NCBI GenBank assembly: GCA_030430345.1
Contig: JAUIFT010000232.1
Coordinates: forward strand, 1 to 5,617
Direction: 5' to 3'
Length of the DNA: 5,617 nt
Origin: Calditrichia bacterium
Lineage (GTDB): Bacteria > Calditrichota > Calditrichia > RBG-13-44-9 > J042
In this document: positions 1 to 5,617 of the stretch, one piece after another
How the letters are laid out: each line of letters begins with the position of its first letter
Numbering within the stretch: position 1 is the first letter of the stretch
Made by a program: the position numbers and the translations under genes
Notes under the pieces: model-generated
The model's database searches: none
Seen by the model: the letters and a program-made list of their open reading frames with translations, nothing else
What the model was told of the DNA's origin: nothing

Positions 1-1
1 A

Positions 2-994
2 ATCATTTCCCGCCTGAAAATTATGGCCGATATGGATATCGCGGAAAAACGGCGGCCTCAGGATGGACGCATACGGATGAAATCGAAAGATAAGTATACT
101 GATATCCGGGCCTCAACATTGCCCACCGATTTTGGTGAAAAAATAGTGCTGCGCATCCTTGATAAATCTGCCCTGAATCTTTCCCTGGAAAACCTCGGCA
201 TGCCGGCGTATGCGCTGGGAGCGTATCGTCAGCTGCTCTCCGCGCCCTATGGAATGGTGCTGGTGACCGGCCCAACCGGTAGCGGGAAAACTACCACGCT
301 CTATGCCGGTCTCAACTATATCAACCGTCCGGATATCAATATTCTTACCATCGAAGATCCAATCGAATACAATCTTTATGGGATTAATCAGACCATGGTC
401 AAGCCGGCGATTGGATTATCCTTTGCATCCATTTTACGAACCGCGCTGCGGCAAGACCCTAACATCATTATGCTGGGAGAAATCCGCGACGGCGAAACGG
501 CGGAGATTGCCGTGCGGGCCTCGCTTACCGGGCACTTGCTCCTGAGCACCCTGCATACTAATGATGCTATTAGCACCATTACCCGCCTCATCGATATGAA
601 GATTCCCCCTTTTTTGCTGGCCGGCGCATTAAAGCTGATTCTCTCGCAACGCTTGGTGCGGAAACTTTGCCCGGACTGTAAAACGCCGGAAAAAATTAGC
701 GATGAATTTATCCGGCAATACCGCCTTCCCGAGGCGCTTACCCGGGAAACTTTCTATACAGGCGCCGGATGTGAACATTGCAATTTTAGCGGATACCGGG
801 GGAGAGAAGCGGTGGTCGAAGCATTACCCGTGGACGAGGTTTTCAGCGAAAGTATACTCAGTGGTGCCAGCCCTGGAATGTTGCGGGCGATAGCAAATGA
901 AAAAGGACTGCGCTCGCTTTTTGAGGCAGCGCTGGATAAAGCCCGAAAGGGAATTACCAGCATCTCCGAAGTGCTTTATGAAACCGGTTTTTGA
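2..994 (+). CDS. GspE/PilB-family type II secretion / type IV pilus assembly ATPase, 5'-partial
   Basis: This is a cytoplasmic hexameric ATPase that powers pseudopilus or pilus assembly at the inner membrane. The reading frame is open from base 2 with family-typical sequence (SRLKIMADMDIAEKRRPQDG) before the first internal ATG at 23, so that ATG is not the true start and the gene begins upstream of the window. Family members are usually about 500-570 residues, so roughly the N-terminal 200 are missing. Counting from base 2, the visible motifs are Walker A GPTGSGKT at 90-97, the Asp box TIEDPIEY around E118/D119, Walker B IIMLGEIRD at 155-163, and the His box LLLSTLHTNDA with H185. A tetracysteine zinc site follows, at C223/C226 and C257/C260. 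All catalytic motifs are intact, and the zinc site argues for GspE/PilB rather than the retraction ATPase PilT. I cannot separate GspE from PilB without the N-terminus or neighbouring secretion genes. No convincing terminator follows the stop codon. Confidence 0.95.
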   Translation: MISRLKIMADMDIAEKRRPQDGRIRMKSKDKYTDIRASTLPTDFGEKIVLRILDKSALNLSLENLGMPAYALGAYRQLLSAPYGMVLVTGPTGSGKTTTLYAGLNYINRPDINILTIEDPIEYNLYGINQTMVKPAIGLSFASILRTALRQDPNIIMLGEIRDGETAEIAVRASLTGHLLLSTLHTNDAISTITRLIDMKIPPFLLAGALKLILSQRLVRKLCPDCKTPEKISDEFIRQYRLPEALTRETFYTGAGCEHCNFSGYRGREAVVEALPVDEVFSESILSGASPGMLRAIANEKGLRSLFEAALDKARKGITSISEVLYETGF

Positions 995-1012
995 CCGAGA
1001 AGAAATTTCTGT

Positions 1013-1177
1013 TCATAAATAAGCGGGCATCCTCACCTCTCCTCTGATAACCTGACTTAATATCCTTTTGCGCTGATGCACACAAATGGTTAGAAAATAT
1101 GCGCCCGGTGCTGAATAATCCCAAAATTGATATCGATTCGCTTCGACCCGGTATTTATTTCGATATTTATCGGCCAT
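1013..1177 (-). pseudogene. N-terminal remnant of a REP-associated tyrosine transposase (RAYT, IS200/IS605-like Y1 family)
   Basis: Reading the minus strand from the ATG at 1177-1175 gives 54 codons before a TGA at 1015-1013. The product starts MADKYRNKYRVEANRYQFWD and continues YSAPGAYFLTICVHQRKR. This matches the usual opening of RAYT proteins: a basic KNKYR-type start, a WDYS element, then a beta-strand of the form AYFVTICTxxR. Known members are about 150-230 residues and need a downstream HxH (HUH) motif and a catalytic tyrosine. Both are absent here, so the fragment cannot act as a transposase. The frame ends 18 bp from the ATPase stop codon, so the rest of the gene is lost rather than interrupted by one mutation. 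A purine-rich ribosome-binding-site-like sequence precedes the ATG. The family call comes from recognition of the sequence pattern, not from a database search. A short expressed peptide is possible but less likely. Confidence 0.72.
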
Positions 1178-1183
1178 TTTATT

Positions 1184-1189
1184 CCCCCT
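1184..1189 (-). promoter_or_regulatory. Ribosome-binding-site-like sequence of the transposase remnant
   Basis: On the minus strand AGGGGG lies 6 nt before the ATG at 1177. It supports that ATG as the original start of the transposase and suggests the 5' end of the element is preserved while the 3' part is lost. Confidence 0.5.
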
Positions 1190-1296
1190 GAAATGGTAGA
1201 CATGTTTTTATAATCCATTACCGGTTTCCTGCCATTTTTAGAAAGTCCACATTATTGTTGCCCCATTTGGTATTTTTTACCGAATATCATCATTCG

Positions 1297-1342
1297 TTGG
1301 TCGTTATAGAGAAAATTCATGAATTTTCTCTATAACGACCAA
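1297..1342. repeat. Perfect 46-bp palindrome, possible REP/IS200-type hairpin end
   Basis: The left arm (1297-1319, beginning TTGGTCGTTATAGAG) and the right arm (1320-1342, ending CTCTATAACGACCAA) are exact reverse complements with no spacer, centred on the AT step at 1319/1320. Pairing breaks at 1296/1343 (G opposite G). The inner 18 bases are AT-rich and the outer arms carry most of the GC. As RNA or single-stranded DNA it would form a stem of about 20 bp with a tiny loop; as duplex it could extrude a cruciform. It lacks a T-run on either side, so it is not a standard intrinsic terminator. It lies about 120 bp upstream of the start of the transposase remnant, and that family acts on hairpins. 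I infer it is the recognition or end structure of the same element. Alternatives are a dimeric regulator site or an assembly fold-back artefact. Confidence 0.85.
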
Positions 1343-1453
1343 GAAACAACATCAATCCTAACGAAATTAAAAAACTAAAACGCATTTGTATCAGCCGTGT
1401 ATTATATTACTGGTCTGTAATTCGGCCTGTTTGGGAAATCTGGGTAGATGTTT

Positions 1454-1459
1454 AAGGAG
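1454..1459 (+). promoter_or_regulatory. Shine-Dalgarno sequence that decides the start of the DUF2723 gene
   Basis: AAGGAG, within the longer TAAGGAGTGA, is a near-perfect anti-16S match. It sits 5 nt before the ATG at 1465 but overlaps the in-frame GTG at 1459, which therefore cannot be the start this site serves. Confidence 0.8.
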
Positions 1460-1464
1460 TGAAG

Positions 1465-4242
1465 ATGCAGCAAGATTTGGTAAATAAATTTTTTGCAGGG
1501 TTTGTTTTTCTAACCAGTTTAATCGTTTATGGCCTGACCATGGCGCCATCGGTATCCTTCTGGGATTGTGGGGAATTCATCGCCAGTTCCTATCGCCTGG
1601 CGGTTCCGCATCCGCCCGGGGCCCCGCTTTATCTACTGGTTGGCCGGGTCTTTACGCTTATTCCCGCATTTTTAATGCCCGATATCGCCAGCCGTGTCAA
1701 TTTGGTATCCGTACTATCCAGTGCATTCACTGTGCTTTTCCTTTATCTCTGTATTGTTCATCTCATCCGCCAATACCTGGAAGAAAGCGATGGCTTTTTA
1801 CGCTATGTGCCCTACGCCGGCGCGATGATCGGTGCCCTGGTATTTGCATTTTCTCATAGTTTTTGGTTCAATGCTGTGGAAGCGGAAGTCTATGCCCCTT
1901 CGATGTTTTTTACCGGCGTCATCGTGTGGCTGATCTTCCGCTGGAGCGAACGCCACGAAGAAATTGGCAATGAAAAATATCTCTTGCTGATTGCCTACCT
2001 CGTCGGCCTTGCACTTGGTGTACATTTGCTCAATGTGCTTGCATTACCGATGATTTTCCTGATCGTCTACTATCGCCGCTACGAAATGACTTTAAAAAGC
2101 ATGTTGCTCTTTGCCGGAGTCGGATTGCTGCTAATGCTGTTGGTATACCCGGTGATGGTTCATCGCATTCCCTGGCTGGTGAGCAAGATCGATTTTATTG
2201 GATTGGTCTTTATCATCCTCCTGATGCTCGGCGGACTTTTTTACGCCATCAACAATCGCCAGCAAATTCTCTCCCTGCTTCTTTCGGCAATTTTACTGAT
2301 TATGATCGGCTATGCCTCTTACCTGACGATTTATATCCGCTCGGGATTAGATCCCAATATCGATGAAAATGATCCGGAGACCATTGAGGAATTCATTAAA
2401 TACATGGGCCGGGAGCAATACGGCGAACATCATTATGACCGCGAACGCCGCTGGAAAGAGTCTGATAACGGCAAAAATTATCAGAGTGTGTCCCAGTTCT
2501 TTTGGGAATACCAAATCAACAAAATGTATGTCCGCTACTTTCTCTGGAATTTTGCGGGCATCTCGGGCAATAAGGTCGATTTCGATTTAAGTAAATTCTG
2601 GCTGATCCCATTATTGCTGGGATTAGGAGGCAGCATTTACCATTTCCGACGAGACTGGAAGCATGGCCTGGCTGTTTTTGTACTTTTCTTTATGACCGGC
2701 CTTGCTATCGTTTTATACCTCAATCAACCGGACCCCCAGCCGCGGGAAAGGGATTATAGCTATGTCGGTTCCTTTTTTGCCTTTGCCATGTGGGTCGGTA
2801 TTGGCGCCGCCGCCGCCCTGGAGATGCTGGTAAAATATACCCGGAAAACCTCCGAGGGCTTGAGCAATAATCTCGGTTGGGCGTTGACTATTCTGCTGCT
2901 GCTCGCTGGTCCGGGACGGATGCTCGCAGTGAATTACAATACTCACGATCGCACCGGAAATTATGTCGCCTGGGATTATTCCTATAATATGTTAGTTTCC
3001 TGCGAAACCGGCGGCGTGTTATTCACCAATGGTGATAACGACACCTTCCCCCTCTGGTATTTGCAGGAAGTGGAAGGCATTAAAACCGATGTGCGCATCG
3101 CTAACCTTAGCCTGCTCAATACCCCCTGGTATATCGAACAATTAAAGCTAAGAGAGCCGCGGGTGCCGATTTCCCTCTCGGATGATAAGATAGCCAACAT
3201 CAATTTGGTAATGTGGCCCGAAGAACAGGAGTTTGAGGTACCAATCATTAACGCGAGCAATTGGCGGGCGGAAGCCAATCGCTACCAACTGGCGCTGGAT
3301 ATGGACAGCGCGTCGGTGCCGGAAAACATGAAATTCAAAGTAAAACCGAAACTAACTTTGCCGACACCCAGCGGTCAAATGGTTGGCGTGCTGCGGGTTC
3401 AGGATTTGATGATTCTGAATATCCTCACCGCAAACCAGTTTGAAAAACCGCTGTATTTTTCCTTTACAACCGGCACCGGTAACCAGTTGGATGGGCTGCA
3501 GGATTATATGCGCATGGATGGCATTCTGCTGCGAATCACGCCGTATAAGGACTGGGATATCGCCCCGGATCGCGCTTATGATCTTATTATGAATAAGTTC
3601 AAATTCCGCAATTTGAATAATCCGGATGTTCATTATGATGAAAGCACTATCCGGTTGCTGCAGAATTACCGTTCCGCCTATTACCGGCTTGCCGACCATT
3701 TTTTGAAGAATAATGACCAGGCGCGTTTTGTCAAACTGACGGAAAAGATGAATGATGTTATGCCGGCGTCGGTGATCCCCTTTAACAATCCGACCCTGCG
3801 CCGGGTAATGACCGGTCTGGCATTTATGGCCGGTATTCGTCCCCTTGAAGAGATGGAATCAGCAGAATTTTCCCTGATGGACTTACGCATCTTCGGAGAG
3901 ATGGGAGAGCAATATAATTATCCGAGGGTAGGCATCCCGGCAATGGAGAAAGTGCTTGAAGCAGCGCTTAATGATCCGACACATCCAGGAATTGAAGAAC
4001 AAATCCGCACTGTTTTCCGGCAGGAAAGCTATTATCGCCAGGCCTCGGAAGCTGAAAAGGAAATGGTCCGGAATAAAGCCGTGATTGAACCAGTGCGGCA
4101 GCGTCTGGTTAACATGTATGAAAAAGTTGGTGAAATCGGAAAAGCCCGGGACGTGTTAGTCAAATGGCAGCAGGAAGCACCGGGAAATCGTTTTATCAAT
4201 GAAAACCTGCCGCGGATCGAAAAAAAGCTGGCAGAAGAATAG
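1465..4242 (+). CDS. DUF2723/TMEM260-like polytopic membrane protein, probable GT-C protein O-mannosyltransferase-type enzyme
   Basis: This is a 925-residue integral membrane protein. About 13 hydrophobic segments run from residue 9 to about 487, interrupted by a charged hydrophilic loop at about 292-360. A large soluble C-terminal region follows, and its last 60 residues resemble a TPR-type helical pair (RLVNMYEKVGEIGKARDVL). The first loop holds WDCGE (D34, E37) followed by HPPG (49-52). This is the family signature and matches the position where GT-C mannosyltransferases keep their catalytic acidic pair. Other conserved-looking blocks are EAEVYA (139-144), PRERDYSY (426-433) and NGDNDTFP (522-529). 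The eukaryotic relative TMEM260 is an O-mannosyltransferase; bacterial members are mostly uncharacterised, so a lipid-linked sugar donor and periplasmic acceptor proteins are inference. The length fits full-length members common in the Bacteroidota and related phyla. I chose the ATG at 1465 because of Shine-Dalgarno spacing; an in-frame GTG at 1459 would add two residues. Confidence 0.9.
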   Translation: MQQDLVNKFFAGFVFLTSLIVYGLTMAPSVSFWDCGEFIASSYRLAVPHPPGAPLYLLVGRVFTLIPAFLMPDIASRVNLVSVLSSAFTVLFLYLCIVHLIRQYLEESDGFLRYVPYAGAMIGALVFAFSHSFWFNAVEAEVYAPSMFFTGVIVWLIFRWSERHEEIGNEKYLLLIAYLVGLALGVHLLNVLALPMIFLIVYYRRYEMTLKSMLLFAGVGLLLMLLVYPVMVHRIPWLVSKIDFIGLVFIILLMLGGLFYAINNRQQILSLLLSAILLIMIGYASYLTIYIRSGLDPNIDENDPETIEEFIKYMGREQYGEHHYDRERRWKESDNGKNYQSVSQFFWEYQINKMYVRYFLWNFAGISGNKVDFDLSKFWLIPLLLGLGGSIYHFRRDWKHGLAVFVLFFMTGLAIVLYLNQPDPQPRERDYSYVGSFFAFAMWVGIGAAAALEMLVKYTRKTSEGLSNNLGWALTILLLLAGPGRMLAVNYNTHDRTGNYVAWDYSYNMLVSCETGGVLFTNGDNDTFPLWYLQEVEGIKTDVRIANLSLLNTPWYIEQLKLREPRVPISLSDDKIANINLVMWPEEQEFEVPIINASNWRAEANRYQLALDMDSASVPENMKFKVKPKLTLPTPSGQMVGVLRVQDLMILNILTANQFEKPLYFSFTTGTGNQLDGLQDYMRMDGILLRITPYKDWDIAPDRAYDLIMNKFKFRNLNNPDVHYDESTIRLLQNYRSAYYRLADHFLKNNDQARFVKLTEKMNDVMPASVIPFNNPTLRRVMTGLAFMAGIRPLEEMESAEFSLMDLRIFGEMGEQYNYPRVGIPAMEKVLEAALNDPTHPGIEEQIRTVFRQESYYRQASEAEKEMVRNKAVIEPVRQRLVNMYEKVGEIGKARDVLVKWQQEAPGNRFINENLPRIEKKLAEE

Positions 4243-4320
4243 CCAAAAACGCGACGGGGTTATCGTCTACAAATAACAAGTTTTCAGATATCGGCAGAAT
4301 GATCAGGAAGGGAATCGTCC

Positions 4321-4333
4321 CGGATGGCATCCG
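4321..4333. repeat. Short hairpin-forming inverted repeat
   Basis: CGGATGGCATCCG is a 13-base palindrome around a central G, giving a 5-bp stem with a 3-nt loop. It is the most GC-rich of three small inverted repeats in this gap. No T-run follows, so I do not call it a terminator. Confidence 0.4.
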
Positions 4334-4361
4334 AAATGTGCATTCTGACCGGTTGCAAACA

Positions 4362-4380
4362 AGTTGATGTTATATCAACT
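4362..4380. repeat. 7-bp inverted repeat, possible operator or weak hairpin
   Basis: AGTTGAT and ATCAACT are exact reverse complements separated by GTTAT. The repeat lies 12 bp upstream of the proposed -35 box of the glycosyltransferase gene, a position suitable for a regulator. The hairpin is AT-rich and is followed by a mixed T-rich stretch (GTATTTATTTG) rather than a clean T-run. It could also be a weak terminator of the DUF2723 transcript. Confidence 0.4.
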
Positions 4381-4392
4381 GTATTTATTTGC

Positions 4393-4421
4393 TTGCGAAA
4401 ATTTTCGATTTTTCTTAATAT
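4393..4421 (+). promoter_or_regulatory. Candidate sigma70-like promoter of the glycosyltransferase gene
   Basis: TTGCGA (4393-4398) and TAATAT (4416-4421) are spaced by exactly 17 bp, each matching 4 of 6 consensus bases. Transcription would start near 4428, leaving a leader of about 30 nt. The spacer includes the 12-bp palindrome CGAAAATTTTCG at 4396-4407, which could be a regulator site or a weak hairpin before ATTTTTCTT. If the organism belongs to the Bacteroidota, whose promoters differ, this match may be coincidental. Confidence 0.35.
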
Positions 4422-4457
4422 CGACGATGTTTTTTACTGGATTAGACAGACGCGCCT

Positions 4458-5588
4458 ATGAATAACAGGGATGAGAAACCACTGGTTTCCATAGTAACAC
4501 TGAATTATAATGGCAAACGCTTTTTGGCGGAATTATTCGATGCTTTGCGGGCGTGCAGCTATGATAATTTGGAAATTATCATGGTAGATAACGACTCGCA
4601 TGATGACAGCGTGGCATTTGTCCGTGAGCATTATCCGGAAGTAATTATTCATAAAAACCGGGACAATTTGCTGTATGCCGGTGGTAATAATGAAGGTTTG
4701 AAGATTGCCCGTGGGCGTTATATTTGTTTGTTAAATAACGATGTTACGGTGGCTGGAGATTTTATTGAACCAGTCGTTGCCTTATTTGAGGATAATGAGC
4801 GTGTCGCTGCCATTCAGCCGAAAATTTTGGCGATGAAAGTGCCGGATCATCTGGAGTATGCCGGTGCCTGTGGAGGATTTCTCGATTGGTTCGGCTATCC
4901 GTTTTTGCGCGGCCGCATTCTGGAAACGACCGAAAGGGACGACGGGCAATATGATACTCCCATGAAGCTATTCTGGGGGAGCGGTGCCTGTCTTTTTTTA
5001 CGTAAGGATGTTCTGGAAGAAACCGGACTGCTGGATGTGGAATTCGGTTTACATATGGAAGAAATCGATCTTTGCTGGCGAATTCATTTACAGGGCAAAG
5101 AAATCTGGTGCCTGCCGGAATCGCGGATATGGCACCTCGGTGGCGGCACATTGCCGCAGCATAACCCGCAAAAGATGTACTGGAATTTTCGGAATAACAT
5201 CTTTCTGCTGGTAAAAAACCTGGGGATTTTTAATTTGCTATTAAGACTACCCTTAAGATTTATGCTGGATATACTGGCAATGGTTGCCGAATTCGCCAAA
5301 GGGCATTTTGGGGGAGGATTCGCAATTATTCGGGCATACGGCTGGCTGTTCAGCCATATTGGGACAATGCTTCGGCATCGCCGTATTGTGCAGCGGCAGC
5401 GGAAAGTGGATGATCGGGAAATCGCCCGGCGGATGTATCCCGGCAGTGTTATCCTGGAATATTTACTACTCGGCCGCAAAAAAATTACCAGCCTTTTATT
5501 CTACAAAAAACTGGCCCGCCGAAATCAGGCAGAATATTCTAGCGCATTTAATAAACTGTTAAAAACCACGAATTTGATAAAAACTTGA
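4458..5588 (+). CDS. Family 2 glycosyltransferase, rhamnosyltransferase/WbbL-like
   Basis: This 376-residue protein is predicted to transfer a sugar from a nucleotide donor onto a growing envelope glycan at the cytoplasmic face of the membrane. The GT-A fold begins at once with VSIVTLNYNG (10-19), followed by the nucleotide-binding VDNDSHD (43-49) and YAGGNNEG (73-80). LLNNDV (91-96) stands where many GT2 enzymes have DxD, with D95 the likely metal ligand. The acceptor-side block FWGSGACLFLRKDV (172-185), HMEEIDLCWR (199-208) with the probable catalytic acids, and WHLGGGT (225-231) complete the domain. A hydrophobic amphipathic stretch at about 247-300 suggests membrane association. The C-terminus is basic. 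The ATG at 4458 places the first beta-strand 10 residues in, as is normal, but only a poor ribosome-binding match precedes it. The exact sugar cannot be read from sequence. The preceding DUF2723 gene suggests a shared role in glycosylation, although the 215-bp gap argues against tight co-transcription. Confidence 0.92.
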   Translation: MNNRDEKPLVSIVTLNYNGKRFLAELFDALRACSYDNLEIIMVDNDSHDDSVAFVREHYPEVIIHKNRDNLLYAGGNNEGLKIARGRYICLLNNDVTVAGDFIEPVVALFEDNERVAAIQPKILAMKVPDHLEYAGACGGFLDWFGYPFLRGRILETTERDDGQYDTPMKLFWGSGACLFLRKDVLEETGLLDVEFGLHMEEIDLCWRIHLQGKEIWCLPESRIWHLGGGTLPQHNPQKMYWNFRNNIFLLVKNLGIFNLLLRLPLRFMLDILAMVAEFAKGHFGGGFAIIRAYGWLFSHIGTMLRHRRIVQRQRKVDDREIARRMYPGSVILEYLLLGRKKITSLLFYKKLARRNQAEYSSAFNKLLKTTNLIKT

Positions 5589-5610
5589 AGATAGACGGAT
5601 CCAATAAAAC

Positions 5611-5616
5611 GAGGAG
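5611..5616 (+). promoter_or_regulatory. Shine-Dalgarno sequence of a gene starting beyond the window
   Basis: GAGGAG closes the window 22 nt after the glycosyltransferase stop codon. With no terminator between, it probably serves a co-transcribed + strand gene whose start codon lies a few bases past the right edge. Confidence 0.5.
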
Positions 5617-5617
5617 T

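Larger units (their letters stand above)
995..1464. other. Gap between the secretion ATPase and the DUF2723 gene, containing mobile-element debris
   Basis: This stretch of about 470 bases has no intact + strand gene. Its left part (1013-1177) encodes, on the minus strand, the N-terminus of a REP-associated transposase. Its middle holds an AT-rich leader for that remnant and, at 1297-1342, a perfect 46-bp palindrome. The right part (about 1343-1450) is AT-rich and probably carries the promoter of the downstream gene, but I found no pair of -35/-10 boxes at proper spacing. I see no T-run terminator for the upstream gene. The region reads as a decayed insertion that landed just after the ATPase stop codon. 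Confidence 0.6.

Noticed and set aside
23..994. ATG at 23 as a true start of the ATPase gene
   Set aside because: The conserved family sequence continues in frame to the left edge of the window (IISRLKI before that Met), and the N-terminal domain is missing, so the gene is cut by the window.
1051..1191. A + strand open stretch with protein-like sequence (WLENMRPVLNNPKID...) suggesting a small or decayed gene
   Set aside because: It is the antisense shadow of the minus-strand transposase remnant, which has the better start, ribosome-binding site and recognisable family motif.
1297..1342. The palindrome as a rho-independent terminator of the ATPase gene
   Set aside because: It is 300 bp from the stop codon, AT-rich in its core, has no proper loop, and is followed by GAAACAAC rather than a T-run.
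4243..4365. A short open + strand stretch (NATGLSSTNNKFSDIG...) after the DUF2723 stop codon
   Set aside because: It is only about 40 codons, has no good start or ribosome-binding site, and resembles no family I recognise; chance is the simplest explanation.
5084..5479. 131-codon minus-strand frame opposite the glycosyltransferase gene, and similar long antisense frames elsewhere
   Set aside because: The translations are rich in Arg, Cys, Ser and Pro with no domain pattern and lie wholly within well-recognised + strand genes.
1..5617. CRISPR arrays, tRNA or rRNA genes
   Set aside because: No regularly spaced direct repeats, cloverleaf-like segments or rRNA-like conserved blocks were seen on either strand.

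Overview
The window carries three protein-coding genes on the + strand, all at roughly 45-50% GC by eye, separated by two noncoding gaps. It looks like a Gram-negative-type bacterium of the FCB (Fibrobacterota-Chlorobiota-Bacteroidota) assemblage, perhaps a Calditrichota/KSB1-like lineage. That placement is inference. It rests on the large membrane protein of the DUF2723/TMEM260-like family, which is common there, on the style of the transposase remnant, and on the GspE/PilB secretion ATPase. No rRNA or tRNA is present to confirm it.

Layout. (1) Positions 2-994: the C-terminal 330 codons of a type II secretion / type IV pilus assembly ATPase (GspE/PilB family), cut by the window edge. (2) Positions 995-1464: a gap of about 470 bases that is not plain intergenic DNA. 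On the minus strand it holds a 54-codon N-terminal remnant of a REP-associated (IS200/IS605-like, Y1) tyrosine transposase with its own ribosome-binding-site-like sequence. About 120 bp upstream of that remnant's start lies a perfect 46-bp palindrome. (3) Positions 1465-4242: a 925-residue polytopic membrane protein of the DUF2723/TMEM260-like GT-C family, a probable protein O-mannosyltransferase-type enzyme. Its best start is the ATG at 1465, not the GTG at 1459. (4) Positions 4243-4457: a gap with several small hairpins and a plausible sigma70-like promoter. (5) Positions 4458-5588: a family 2 glycosyltransferase of the rhamnosyltransferase/WbbL-like type. (6) The last bases carry a Shine-Dalgarno-like sequence, suggesting another + strand gene starts just outside the window.

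Functionally, the two complete genes both point to glycan transfer at the cell envelope: a GT-C membrane enzyme facing the periplasm and a cytoplasmic GT2 enzyme. They are separated by 215 bp with a possible promoter between them, so they may be neighbours rather than one tight operon. The secretion/pilus ATPase is separated from them by mobile-element debris and is probably an independent unit. I do not see evidence for a wholly new system. The most noteworthy structure is the transposase remnant paired with the long perfect palindrome.
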